Shown here piece after piece: positions 11,740 to 23,119 of a DNA stretch of 64,000 nt. Both the position numbers and the translations under genes were made by a program. The notes under the pieces are model-generated. The model was not told the DNA's origin and did no database searches. It saw nothing but the letters and a program-made list of their open reading frames with translations. Source of the DNA: Centropus unirufus (taxonomy: Eukaryota > Chordata > Aves > Cuculiformes > Centropidae); assembly GCA_013397695.1 (NCBI GenBank), contig VYZI01000125.1, forward strand, positions 1,811,936-1,875,935, in the 5' to 3' direction. The stretch's first letter is position 1, and every line of letters begins with the position of its first letter.

Positions 11740-13914
11740 GGACTATGTTGGTATTGAAAGTGGAGAATGACAGATGAAAGAGCACTGGACTGCTAGTGGC
11801 AGGGGACGACCCCCAGCATTTGCACCCAAGGACCCCATAGGACTGTAATAGCTATTTCTCAGTGACAAACTTGAGCCTTGAGACTGTTTGTTGACCTGGG
11901 CAGGCCCTTAAGAGTGTCTGGTGCACTGAGGCTAGGGCCTTGAACTGGTAAGGAATGGTGTTTATCCATAGTCAAAGAGGGAAACCACCATGCCAACACA
12001 AAGCGTGTTGTCTGATAAGACCAGTGCTAAAGGTAGCATGGAAAGCAGTGGTGATTGCTTCAGCAGGACGGTTAATGGAAGCAGGATAAATGGTCCTTAA
12101 TTGAGTTATAGTTGGTATTTTAAGATTTATGGCATAATGCATTTAAGCTCAGCGAAGACATTCTTTTTAAACATTCCTTCAGGACTTCAAAACCTTGCAA
12201 AAACGCAAAGCAAACTGTTGGATTGTGGTCGTGCGAAGCTGGTTTGGTATCGGTGTAGCTGAAACTGAAATTGTGCTCACGTGAGTTCAGTCACGGTGTT
12301 TGTATTGTGCTGGAAAACCCAAGCAGTTGAGCATAGAAAAGATTTGTCATATTAAAGCATCTGTTTTTGGTTCTGTGGGGTTTTTTTTGCTTTTCCATTT
12401 TAGTTTTGGCGAAGATAGTGTGGGGGATGAGGAGCTGCAGATTGATGATTGTTTGTCTGTAAACTGTCTTGCTGGAACGGAGACTGTGGGAGGCTTTCTT
12501 ATGGCTCTTAGTCAGACCAGTGCCTTATGTAAATAGCATTTGACCCTTGAAAATAATACATGTGGCTCTCATCCAACCTACCTGCCTGATGAGCGGACAG
12601 TGCGGTCGTGCTTGCAGCAGAGTGAGAGGAGCACTCCTTTGGAGAGCCCTTCCCATCCATCAAACCACCGTGCTCGCAAGAGTCTTTAGAACCCTTTCAC
12701 TTGATTTATTTCACTGTAGTTCAAAGGCATACCAGGAAGGATGATTTGATACCTTGATGAAGTTTGGTCTCAAAATTAGGACAGTGCTGTGTCCTGACAT
12801 CACCACGTGGTACTTGTGTTGACATTGCATTAATAGGCAATAACTCGTAGTCGTAGCTATTCAGCAGCTCAAAACACTGCAAAAACTTTGATCTCGGGCA
12901 GCGTTTGTCACTACAAATGTAATTATCTGTGTGGACCATCAGTCTTAAGACTAGTAAATAGCAGAAGTGTGGGAGAGCTTGTGCTATCCAGTCTGAGGCA
13001 TTTCTACTCCATTGATGTCGGAGAGCGTGAGAGCAACTAGGAGACTTCTGGCAGAGCACTAGTCTCACTAAGCTCACTACTTGCCTTGTGTTTTATGGTG
13101 GAGCAGGGGAGAAATTGTATCCTTGATATTTACCTGAAAACAATAAGAAAGGAGGAGATACAGAGGAGATCATGCAGTTGCAGAAATAAAATGCCAATTC
13201 ATGCTGCTATTTCATAACATTTCTTGTATTAAAAAGTAAATTCAATAATTCCTATCTTATTTTCTATTTTTTTTTAGATTCAGCTTATATTGTTACAAAT
13301 ATCCATCCCTTAGTAAGAAGTAATTCTAATGTGCAAAATTTGAAACCTAAGATAAGGGAAATTGCATTGTTTTAATAGATAACGAATTATTTAAATGAAA
13401 CCTGACCACTTAGCAATTGTGTTATCCTTTCACGCAAAGGGTATGAATTAAAATGGTAAAAATTTTGCTTTGGTAAGGTTTGGCTGAACAGTGCTAAACA
13501 TGGTGAGATTTTAAGTGCAGTGGAAACATTATGGGTTACTTGAAGTGGGTCCCCTGGGGGTTTGAGAAGATGCCCAGTCAGAAAGCTGGAGTTCAGATCT
13601 CGCCTTCTTCCTTCCTCAGACTTCTTTGTGTTTCTGCTTTGGTTCTGGCTTGTTTCTTAATTCAAGCAGTCTCCTCTGTGGTGTATGCTGGTTGAAGTCA
13701 GCCTTGTCCTGTGCTGCCTTTTCATGAAACACACCTACAAAACCCTGTGCACTGAACCTGGTAGAGGCAGGTGTTGCCGTGTGGAAGGAGAATTGCATTT
13801 CTAGGTTTCTGTCATACCTTTAAAATTCCTCCCTTTCATTCCTGCCTGCAAAGACACTAGTGGCATTTAGATACTAACTTCTGCATCCCTTTCGTCTCTT
13901 GCAGCCTGTGGTTT
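11740..13914. other. Unique non-coding sequence
   Basis: No gene is recognised. Frames here (for example 12721-13077 minus, 118 codons) have no domain and no splice context. The stretch 13140-13460 is AT-rich with T runs and may hold regulatory sequence, but nothing specific can be supported. A segment near 13575-13610 vaguely resembles the 5' part of a MIR and is not called. Confidence 0.5.
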
Positions 13915-14100
13915 GGGATGATTCCACTGGTAGGGTGCTGGCTTGCAGTCAAGAGATGTGGCGGCAGAGCCAGAAGGAAAAGCTCTCTGGTGGGTGACTT
14001 GAGGCGTGTCATGACCAGCCAGTACTGCAGCCATAAAATAGAGATAATGATACTGATATAATTCCTTGGTAAAACATTGTGAAATGTTTTCATGAGTATT
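13915..14100 (+). mobile_element. Ancient MIR/CORE-SINE-like element
   Basis: Order and spacing follow the MIR (CORE-SINE) consensus in plus orientation. A 'GGTAGGGTGCTGGCTTGCAGTCA' type head (tRNA-derived part, 13930-13955) is followed by GGCGGCAGAGCC (around 13960-13972), a degenerate GTGACTTGAGGCGTGTCATGAC core (13992-14013), then AAAATAGAGATAATGATA (14036-14053) and a TTGTGAAATG segment matching the TTGTGAGGATTAAATG region. It is heavily diverged, as expected for an element that was active in early amniotes. The assignment rests on remembered consensus structure, not an alignment. Confidence 0.5.
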
Positions 14101-17100
14101 TCTGCTCACGAGCCTGAGTTTTTTTTTTAGCCTGGATTCCAAGGAAATTAGGTCTGTGTGATGGTGGTGATGCCTGTCTGTTTGCTTGTCCCCATTCCCA
14201 TCCTCCCTTAACACTGAGTGTCTTGGCTAATTCCCACAAAATCTGCCAGGAAGTAGAAGTCTCAAAGACAATAAAATTCCTACAATTTTTTTTGTGTTGC
14301 TAAACTCAGCAGGCAGTGAAAGTGAGAGGCATGAGTTAGTGCTGACACCAAGGGGGAAGAGGCAAGCAAGCATTGCCCTTGCTAAATCTCTTTGGCAGTG
14401 GCTGTCAGTGGGTCCCACCGCTGCATCCAGCAGGCCTTGACAGCCCTTGCCCAGGTCTTGGGTCAGCAAAGCAGAAAATGGAGCAAGGCTGGGCTGTTGG
14501 AGGATGCCAGAAGGAAGGTGTGGTGCAGGAACAGGTGAACACAGAAGGATGGCAGAGATGCAGAGCACGAATCCCATGCTCTCTGTTCTTCAATAGAATG
14601 GGATGTGTTACTAGAAGAGCTCTGACTGAATTTGCTGCTCAAAATCCTGGTGGTGGTTTGGTTTCTGGATGCTCTGAACATGCCTTCCTCATGTTCCTGA
14701 GGAACATGCACAGAGCTGGGTTCCTTTACCTCAGAAAGCTCTGAATCTTTTGTAGCATCTTCGGCAAAGCTCTTGTGCTTCTTCCTCTCCACGCTGCTCA
14801 TGTTTTACTTATGCAGTAAATGCAAATTTAGAGCTTCCTTCTTTCCTTATAACTGTGGGGCTTCTCCCCATGTATCCCAGGTGGAAGAGCCTTCCTGTTC
14901 TCCTACACATTTAATGTCTGCAGGGTCTGTTTTCAGTGCCTGCCGAAGTTTTGCCTTGCACAGCTCTGTTCGTGTCTCCAGAGCGCCAGCCTTTTTCTGC
15001 ACAGGGCCTCTCACTTACTTGGCACAGCACTCTGGTTTTGAATTGCTTTGTACATTGAAGGCAGCAGCTACACGGTAGTAGTAATAATCACAGGGATGCA
15101 AATTTATTATCTCGTGTTTAGTAACTCAGTGGGGGCACATGTTTATCTTGTATGCTTGAGTGCTGTTTTTAAAGAGAACTGTATATACAATAAATAGATT
15201 TAAAGCTGAGTAACCAAGAAAACATCCTCCAGGCTGAAAGAATAAGCGTGAAAGATATGTAAGAGTTGCAGCCTGGGTTTTAGCACTACTTTGTGTCTGG
15301 TGGGTTGACGTACATGGCTGTAGCAGTTACATGTCTACCCAGATAAAGCCAAGATAGTTCAAAGTGATCAGATTAATCTTGTGTCTGGGAAGAGCACATT
15401 CGTACCTTGGCAGAAAGAAGAGACTTACAAGTTGATTTTTTTTTTTAAAGGAGTATTTAAGTAAGCATCCATTGACTGGCAAGAAGGGATGGTTAGACAA
15501 GCAGCCAGCTGACCACAGGCTCTGTAGCTTCTGCAAATATAATTATATGAAGACCAACTCTCTTGACCTACCTTCAGGTCAGTTGTTTTTGACTGTGTTA
15601 CGAAAGGTAGCTTTAAAGTTCAATTGCTTTGAAATGAAGAAGCCCTGACTGGAAAGCATCAGTCGTGGAAAAATCCTGTAGCCTACGTCAGCTTTGAAGT
15701 CACCAAGTCTTTTTATTGACTTCATAGATTTTAGGTTAGGCCTTCGGTACAGAAAGTCAAGATCAGACATGCCTCTGGATGGGGGTTATTTATACTTGTG
15801 TGATGTGTACACATCTGCTGTTTTAATAAGAATTTCTCATATCAAACGTTTTATTACTACTATTATGGCATTAGGTTTGTAGGCCTTGGTCAAAGCCCAT
15901 TTTGGCTAGGTATTTGAATACATAAATGATAATAAAAAGACTCTCCAAACCAAAGAGATCATAATGTGCCTGTACCTGTGTAACGGGATGTGGAGGAAAA
16001 TTGAGATTTTTGGAGAGTGGGTACCAAATCAACCTACCTTTGCAGTCATTTTGCAGATGGTAGCCTGGACTCTTGTGCAGCGAATGGACTAACTAGTCCA
16101 GGAAGACCACTTCTAAGATGCAGGTGACCCATTTATGTAGAGCAGGCCATGTCCGTTTTTCTGACAAGATGGGACAGTTTCCTGCAATGCATTTTTAGAT
16201 GTTTTTCCCTACTAAGCTCCCAATGTCCAGACCTCATGGCTCTCTCCACTTCTCTTAAGGAGTTGTTAATAAGCCTTATATAATATTCAGCATAATTTTC
16301 ACTTTTTAAAAAGTTTTCCATTAGTCTTAAACTGCCCAAGACACCATCTGACACAATTCTGTCTTTCTCATTTATGATGTTGGGCGTATCAGCAAGAGTG
16401 GAAGCAGCAGTAAGGGGACACTGCAAATCCTCTGTCCCTGCTGGAAGATGCTCCTGAAAAGCTACCCACATAATATGTCCAACCCTTTGTCTTAACTAAA
16501 GGAGAGGGAATGTGCTTTGGCAGCAACTTTGAGGTGTTTAGGTTTATGGGAAGCAAGTGGTTGAGCCTTTTTTGTACTGGCTGATTGAAGTGGCGTAGCT
16601 GCATTTCAGAATTTCTGAAGACCTCATTTCATCACTCTGCCTTTTATTCCCTTCTACTACTTTCATTTTTTTCTTATTTTCCTGTTCAGTCCTACATGCT
16701 CTCTCAACTGTACATTTTCATTTCTTCATTTTTATTTCCACCGTAGATGGTGGAGTCACATCCCACATGGCTCTGCCATCTGGAACAACTTCCCTGACTC
16801 ATATTCCTTTTGAGTTTCAGCTTTATCCTTGGCCTCTATGTGTTAATATTACTGCTAATACAATAGTTACATCTTATGCCCAGAGGCTTCCAGTTCTTCT
16901 CTGCTCAGTCTTTCTCCTCAAGACATGTAGCTTTTGCTGCCCTTTGATACACAAGGTATATTGTAGTCTATGTTTAGTGTTAGACAAGGAAGACCTACTT
17001 TAGAGACACCTAATTACATACTTAAGTCTAATTCCTGTTTAGAACAACACTTCAGGGCGCACTTACCATTTTAACACCCCCTTATCCCTTTGATTTTTTT

Positions 17101-18385
17101 TTTTAATATAAAAAAATATGTTTCACAGTTGAGGCTTTATCATGTTCACTGTACTTAAATGTGTACCTAACTTTAAATCAGTGAAGTCGGTTGAAATCAA
17201 ACTAAAGCACATTGCACAGTCTAAAAATAATGAAAGGTTCAAGCAGAGAGGTAAGATTTCAAATCTGATACTACATCTCTTTAAGTCTCATCTTGAAAAC
17301 GTCAGACATGCTGTAAAATCAAACCAAAATCCAGCAGCCTTGCTTTCAGTCTGTTGATTCAAAGCATTTTTTGCTGTGCACAGAGATTTTCAGCACTTAA
17401 CATAGTATGCAGTTGTTCTTGCTAAATTAAGAATGTCTCATGCTTTCTGGGATCGCGTAGTAGAACTGCTGAGGTGCCTAAAAAAAAATGAGGTTAGTTT
17501 ATTGAGTGCTTGGACGCAACTTGTTGTGCCACTACTTCTCTCCTTGTGATTCCCTGAAAGCTTCCATGAGATGGAGAGAAAATACAGCTAAATAGCAAGC
17601 AGTGCCTGGGCACCACACAGTCCTGGCTTTGTGCAGAGCGTGGCTTTGGCATCTGGAGTGGGAGCGCAGTGCACATTAGCAGGAGCAGTACATTCGTTGA
17701 CATAAATTGCTGTCAGAGCAATGGAGGAATGCAGCTGTGTGTTTTGTGGACGCTGGATGAAGTCTATCTCAGACTGAGACTTGTGTCTCAGACCCTACTA
17801 AGTCCTGGGTGTGGGACACTGCGGTGGGATAACCACTCACTTTTCAGATAAATGCAAGCTCAGTTGCGAGGTTCTTACCAATTTTCGCCATTCCTGCCCC
17901 TTTCTTACCATTCCCTTCTTCCTTCCAGGCAGAAGATCAGTCCAGAAAGGGCACAGAGGAACACACATCCATCCTAATTCATAAAAAGCAAGGAACAGGG
18001 GGCAATGCCTGTCCCCAGACCAGCCTTTTGAAGGAGGCTCATTTAAAGTCCAGCCAGTACTGAATTCAGCTGTTCTCAGAGAGGTCATGTCACCTTCCGT
18101 GTGCCTCCCACCAAAACCGAGAGGGAAAAATGCCTTCCCCTTAATTCCCAGGAGCAAAGCCGTCTTGTTGTGTCTAAGCTGCATGTTAGGAAGTCACCGT
18201 GCTACTCAGAAGAAGGGGCAGGGAAGGTACAGCCAAATCAAAGTATTCAGACTGCTCTTGTAGCCCACAAAAGCAATCAATTAATTAATTTATTATGGAA
18301 CCTGCCTGGTGCTAACTGAGGCAGATCAGAAAGAAGAGGGTAATGCCATAGGCTGGAGAGTGTTTTGATAGATTTCTCAAGGGCT
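14101..18385. other. Unique non-coding sequence
   Basis: No gene is recognised. Two perfect POU octamers (ATGCAAAT) lie at 14820-14827 and 15096-15103. The stretch 16600-17360 is AT-rich with T runs. Overlapping frames at 14227-14801 on both strands are mutually incompatible and have no domain. Confidence 0.5.
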
Positions 18386-18462
18386 TTTTGTTTGTTTTCA
18401 TTTATTTTGCGGTTTGTTTGTTTGTTTGTTTATTTATTTATTTTCATCTATTTATTTATTTA
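18386..18462 (+). repeat. (TTTG)n/(TTTA)n imperfect microsatellite
   Basis: A T-rich stretch built from TTTG units that change to TTTA units, broken by CATTTATTTTGCGG and CATC interruptions. It is a compound tetranucleotide repeat, probably length-polymorphic. Confidence 0.85.
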
Positions 18463-18469
18463 GCTTGGT

Positions 18470-19960
18470 TTGCTGTCCCTTCCTAAGCATCCAGCTAAAG
18501 TTCCTACAGTCATGACCACACTCTCCTTGTCCTGGATCACTAGAGAATGATGAAGTGACTTCTCATTTGCTTCTGAGTTGATGACACAGGAAGCTTTGAA
18601 GCATGAGAGTGTTTTTGGAGCCTGAATATGGGTGTGTGATTGTCAAAGCTGAGGGGATTTTAGTTAAAAATTTTAACCACAGTGCTTTATTAATGAAAGG
18701 TTTCCCTTTGTCCTCCTTAGCATGAGGAAAGTAACTGAAGAAGAATGAATTATGCTTGTTTCCTTGTGAATCATGGAGTTTGCATGGCTAAAAGTGTATT
18801 TGCAAAGTTCTTTTAAAGTGCTTTACTTTTGTGCCTCTCAGTCCTCTCTCTACATTTTTACTTCTCTTAAATGATCTGTGAATGTGGAAAAAAACTTCCT
18901 ATGTATGAAAGTGGAGGTACTTACGCAAGTAAAAAAATACTCATGTGCTCCTTGTCCCATTTATCATGGTTCTTGGAGATTTTTGTGGAAGATTCATGAC
19001 CCAAGGTCCAAACTGTGCCTCTTCACAGCCTACCATGATTAAACTGTGGTATCTAGCTAACCAGAAGCAGTGCTTTGGGGAATTTCTGAGAATCCATTGT
19101 CCCCAGCTAAATCTCTTCTTAGCCTGATTCCCATTCTGCAGAAAGAATATTCCTCACGCCAGCACTGCCATGCTTGTCAGTTCAGCAAATGTTTCCTTGG
19201 CATTGTGCTTGCTGGTTTTGAACCAAGAAATGCTTTTAGGTAAAGTTATCATAATACAAACTGAAAATTGACAGCCTTGAATAGTTGTGGTTAGTGTGTG
19301 CTGTAGTGGTGATGACATGGGAAAATATGTTGTTTTTCTCCAGATGACTGTTTGAGGTTAGTTCTAGACCATCATGATGTGCCAGCTAAAGTTATGAGAG
19401 CATGACTTTGAAGTAAGCAGGTTGGTTTGATTTTATGCTTTTTTATTTATGCCTGATAAAGGCTTTGTGTCAGAGAATGGTTGTTGTTGTTGTTATCTTG
19501 GGATTTAAAAAGAATGGAACCAACCATTAGAAAGAGTAAAAGATTGAAAAAGGACTAAATTCTCCATTCTAAGAAGTTCATCTCACTCCATAATCTAAGC
19601 AAAGTTGTCTCACTCATGGAGCTAGCACAGGCAAAGCGTGGCCTGCAGGGCAAAAACCAGCAGAGCTTGGGTGCCTCCTCTTCAGCAGAAAAGAGTAGTG
19701 TGAAAAGGGGGTAGGTAGCAGCAAGCAAAGCTGGTGCTTTCTGTTGGCAGCAGAAATGGCATTTTGTAGACCTTTTGTACCTTCCTGGTATTCAAGACCA
19801 GAGTCTTGAGTGGTACCTTATCCTGCCAGGATGTCAGCTTAGCAGGGCCATAGGTGGCAGCTTACACACTCCATCAGTTACAGGACATTCTGCACGCACC
19901 AAAAGATGTCACGGTGCTGAGTCAAGCAGGCAGTGCTCTAAGGGACCACCGAAACATGGT
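18470..19960. other. Unique non-coding sequence
   Basis: Nothing beyond single-copy AT-rich sequence is seen, apart from a short (GTT)n run at about 19481-19495. No gene or interspersed repeat is recognised. Confidence 0.5.
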
Positions 19961-20108
19961 TCATAAGACAGAAGCAAGAAAAGGAGGCATCAGGCAGAAG
20001 GTGGTGTTTGATGTCTTCATATCTAATGATAAAAACAGAAGTGACTCAAATGTCACTTTCTTCCCAAACAGAAATCTTTTTGGTGTGGGCTGCCAGTCCG
20101 TGTTAGGA
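19961..20108 (+). repeat. Local direct duplication B, copy 1
   Basis: Aligns colinearly with 21401-21547 (offset 1440 falling to 1439). The shared run around the AP-1 palindrome at 20039-20063 is identical for about 25 bases, followed by similar AGAAATCTTTTTGGTGTGGGCTGCCAG sequence (20070-20096). Both copies are open in the same frame over the best-conserved part and would give related peptides, but differences fall at all codon positions, so I read this as a duplicated non-coding or unclassified repeat, not a gene. Confidence 0.75.
20039..20058. promoter_or_regulatory. AP-1 site within a 20-base inverted repeat, copy 1
   Basis: AAGTGAC, a 6-base spacer, then GTCACTT: perfect 7-base arms. 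The left arm overlaps a perfect AP-1/TRE consensus TGACTCA at 20042-20048. The same 20 bases recur unchanged at 21478-21497. Binding by Fos/Jun is an inference from the motif. Confidence 0.5.
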
Positions 20109-20109
20109 G

Positions 20110-21400
20110 CGATATGCAAAACATACAGACCTTGTGTGTGGCTAAATGATGGTTTCTTTTTCTTTCATCTGCCTCCATTTCACTTTGTGCTGCAAGGTTG
20201 CAGTTGCGTGTAAAAGGCCTGACATATTTAATGGAACCTTGAAACAGCTCCAGTGAACTGCAGCAGAAAGAGAAACAGAGGAAAGTAGAAGGACAGCAGA
20301 AGACACCTTAACCGAGCTTACATTTTGAAATAAACCCCTGCATTTCTGGAAAAGCCCTCACTTCACCTGCTGCACACCAGTGTGTGAGTTTGGGCTTTGA
20401 ATCTGCTCCAGGGTCTTTGTGGTGCTTGGGCACAGAGAGGGAAGTTAGCTGTGGAGGAGCAGCCTTAAGGGTGAGTTTGCCTGCCTTTATCCTTCCTGAA
20501 ATGCTGTGCTGAAATGATGTTAGGACAGGCCACTCAAGTGAATATTTTTCTGATGTTTCCATGTTTTTCTCTGCTTGCATGTGCTAATCTCATGTCTGTT
20601 AGGGGTATGAGGAAGACTGGGAAGTGGAGTGTCTTACTAATATCTCCACTGCCCTGAGCTGAGGAGCCTCTGAAGCTTCTTGAAAGTTAGGTGACACTAA
20701 CTTCTGAATGATGCCCTTTCGCCGTAACAAATATAAAGAGCATACAGTATGGATGGCTTGTTTCTCAAACACCATCATTGGGCCAGGTGAAGAGTTGCTC
20801 TTCTAATTCGAATATTCTCCTCTTTCTGACCATCTTCTAATGGCTTCTGGAGGCATCTTTCCATTTCCCAGCAATTCCTTCTTCATTTTTTTGCATGCCT
20901 CATGTCAGTACAGCCAGTAGTCTGAAGAGTTTAATTTTTAGGCTCTAACTTGGAAAAGCTTCCATTTTTCCTGCTTCTGGTTAAATATTGTAAAATATTT
21001 GAATCCATTTCAGTTAAAATAATGGTAGTGTATTGATTAATATGATATTATTAATAATATTGACCAGTGTTTACTGAGGCTAAGCATACTTTGTTACAAA
21101 TGAAAAGGCCAGCTTCTTCAAGGATGATGAGTGGTTATGATCACACAAATGGTGACCTTTCAGGGCTGGCATTTGTATGTCCAGAAATGAAGGCAGGTGG
21201 AAACGCCAGCTACTCTTCTCGGGCAAATATTCTACAAAGTTCACTGCAAGGAAAAAATGTGTTGTTACACATTGTGTGTCTGAAATAAAAGGTGAGATTT
21301 TGACAGTTCCCCATATCAGTCGCTGACACATATCTTCTCTCTTTTCTGAAGCCTTTCATCCCACACGTGATTTTTTTCATTCACTGGATGATTGTCTTGT
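20110..21400. other. Unique sequence between the two duplication copies
   Basis: No gene is recognised. The portion 20980-21065 is very AT-rich, with ATTAATATGATATTATTAATAT at 21034-21060, close to a palindrome. The remaining sequence looks single-copy. Confidence 0.5.
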
Positions 21401-21547
21401 TTGTAAGATAGAAGCAAGAAAAGGCAGCAGTATATAGGAGGGGGTGTTTGTGTCTATGTGTTTAATGGTAAAAACAAAAGTGACTCAAATGTCACTTTCT
21501 TCCAAAATAGGAACCTTTTTGTTGTGGGCTGCCAGTGCATGATTGGA
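21401..21547 (+). repeat. Local direct duplication B, copy 2
   Basis: Partner of 19961-20108. It begins with GTAAGATAGAAGCAAGAA (21403-21420), includes the identical AP-1 palindrome at 21478-21497 and ends with GTGGGCTGCCAGT (21523-21535) and a diverging tail. Identity over the core (21460-21547) is about 85-90% by eye, lower upstream of it. Confidence 0.75.
21478..21497. promoter_or_regulatory. AP-1 site within a 20-base inverted repeat, copy 2
   Basis: Identical to the site at 20039-20058; the TGACTCA core is at 21481-21487. It is the best-preserved part of the duplication, which could mean constraint or simply chance. Confidence 0.5.
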
Positions 21548-21769
21548 TGCGGTGGCTTAAAGCACCTGCTTCACTTTAGTAAGACGAATGCGCTTTTCAT
21601 GTCCATGGTCTCACTCTTTGGGGCAGGCATTTCCATAAAAGTTTGCAGGGATGAGGCCTTTCCCTTGGAATTACACTGGGGGGACATGCACGCACGTGCA
21701 GTGGGATGCCAGGCACAGCAGGATCCTGTTCCCAGCCGGGGCCTCTGCACACAGCGCTGTCGTAAATCT

Positions 21770-22240
21770 TAAGTAATAATAATAATACTATAAAAAGTTA
21801 AATAAACAACTCAAGTTAATTTTATGCTGTCCTCCCTCAGGCAAATTAGCATAAATTGGATTTTCTGATAATTAGCCCAAGCAGTTAGACTGGATAGATA
21901 TACCTGAATTGTGGTAGTACATTGAGGGCTGATCCTGCAAGGAGCAGTGAGGTTCCCGGGCAGACCTGGCCAGGTCAGGTCCAATTGTACGCATACTGAA
22001 TTGATGGATTTGTTAATTGGGTTAGCTCTTAGTTATATCTGTATTGCCTTATAGCTCAGATTTTGGTCACTTAACGGTTACAGCCTTAGAGATTAATGCA
22101 CTGAACTGTCTGCAGCGAGCTTATTAAACTGTCATCGTAAACTGTTTTACAATTTCAGGCAGCCCTTCCCAAACGTATTGTAGGCCCTATTAACAAACAC
22201 CTGTCAAGTTCAATTGAAACGTCTGAGTGGCCTGATCTAC
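21770..22240. promoter_or_regulatory. Candidate conserved non-coding block
   Basis: AT-rich and without recognised repeats. It carries AATAATAATAATA, GCAAATTAGCATAAATTGGA, GATAATTAGCCC, GAGATTAATGCA, a TAAACTGT direct pair at 22125-22132 and 22138-22145, and CCTATTAACAAACACCTGTCAAG with a forkhead-like AACAAACA core and an E-box (CACCTG). The density of homeodomain, forkhead and E-box motifs resembles a developmental enhancer. Conservation is not demonstrable here. Confidence 0.35.
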
Positions 22241-22471
22241 AGCGCCTGCTGCCGTGCCAGGGAGAGCCGGGCTCTCACAGCGTGCCAGCCGCAGCAAGGT
22301 CCGTGCTCAGGGATGGGGTGTTTGGGAGCAGGGGGCTTCAAGGAGCCTTGCAGCCTGGTGGGTTTCAGTAGTTAGCAGGAAGGGAGAAACAGGTTTGTGT
22401 AAGGCAACCAGTCTTTCTGTTCCGTGTTACCTACTGTGACAGAAGCCTCAGAGCATTTCAAGCTTTTCTTT

Positions 22472-22535
22472 CTATTTCTTTTTTTCTCCTTTTTTTTTCC
22501 TCCTTTCTTTTTTCATTTTATTTTTTCAAGTGAAG
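22472..22535 (+). repeat. Pyrimidine-rich low-complexity tract
   Basis: About 64 bases, nearly all T and C with a few A, ending in TTTTTTCAAG. It could serve as a splice-acceptor tract, but the following sequence carries stops in all useful lengths and has no partner donor. Confidence 0.7.
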
Positions 22536-22601
22536 CTATGAAAGAACATATCTTTTCCTCTGCTTACTTGAATGAGGCCTGGCCCCTGGTACATGTGTGA
22601 A

Positions 22602-22621
22602 AATTGCTTGGAATTGCTTGG
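22602..22621 (+). repeat. 10-base tandem duplication
   Basis: AATTGCTTGG occurs twice head to tail (22602-22611 and 22612-22621). It is a small slippage-type duplication with no obvious function. Confidence 0.8.
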
Positions 22622-22827
22622 AAAGATCTAATGTTTGTTGTATCGTAGCTGTGGAGATAAAGTCCAAACTCCCTAGCTGCTTGTCTTGACAGAGTGCTAC
22701 TTGTATGAGTTTGCTTCCAGAGACTGAGCTTACAAAAGAGGAGAGGAGAAAAATTAGCCCAGTAGCATCCCAGAAATGTTTGTGGAGGGTTTGTTGTGTT
22801 GTGCTTGAGGATTTTCTTTCTCCCTCC

Positions 22828-22847
22828 TTTTTTTTTTTTTTTTTTTT
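22828..22847 (+). repeat. Poly-T tract (20 T)
   Basis: Twenty consecutive T preceded by pyrimidine-rich CTTTCTCCCTCC. It lies directly upstream of the exon-like segment at 22853-22942 and could be its acceptor pyrimidine tract. Confidence 0.85.
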
Positions 22848-22852
22848 AAATC

Positions 22853-22942
22853 ATGAACTCGGAATCCAAGGAGGCTCAGCAATCAGCGTGTTTGAACGCC
22901 AGCCAAGACGCTAAACTGGCAGCCGTCCATTCTGATATCAAT
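22853..22942 (+). other. Exon-like segment, unassigned
   Basis: I do not recognise this protein. An ATG at 22853 opens 30 codons ending exactly at a GTGAGT donor (GT at 22943-22944), with intron-side continuation stopping seven codons later. The peptide begins MNSESKEAQQ and ends AAVHSDIN, is hydrophilic and lacks a domain. Alternatively the AG at 22869-22870, 22 bases after a 20-T tract, could be an acceptor for a 72-base symmetrical internal exon (22871-22942, 24 codons); the other two frames contain stops. The start context is weak (AAATCATGA), which favours the internal-exon reading or chance. Neighbouring sequence shows no matching exon. It could be an alternative exon of a large gene that spans the window, or a coincidence in an AT-rich region. 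Confidence 0.25.
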
Positions 22943-23119
22943 GTGAGTGAAATGTGTACTCAGTAACTGGATTCAGGCCCTTCATAGTTTGCAAGCAAAT
23001 ATTTCTGCTTTTGCAGATCAGATGAAAAACAGAAAAAGCTGTGCAGCTCCTGAGCATGTGAGAGAGAGGGGTCTGCACCTTTGCAAAGAGGCATTAGCAT
23101 TTCTGTGCCCTACTCAAAG

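Noticed and set aside
13575..13612. CAGTCAGAAAGCTGGAGTTCAG resembling the tRNA-like head of a MIR
   Set aside because: No core or tail follows; the resemblance is too short to support.
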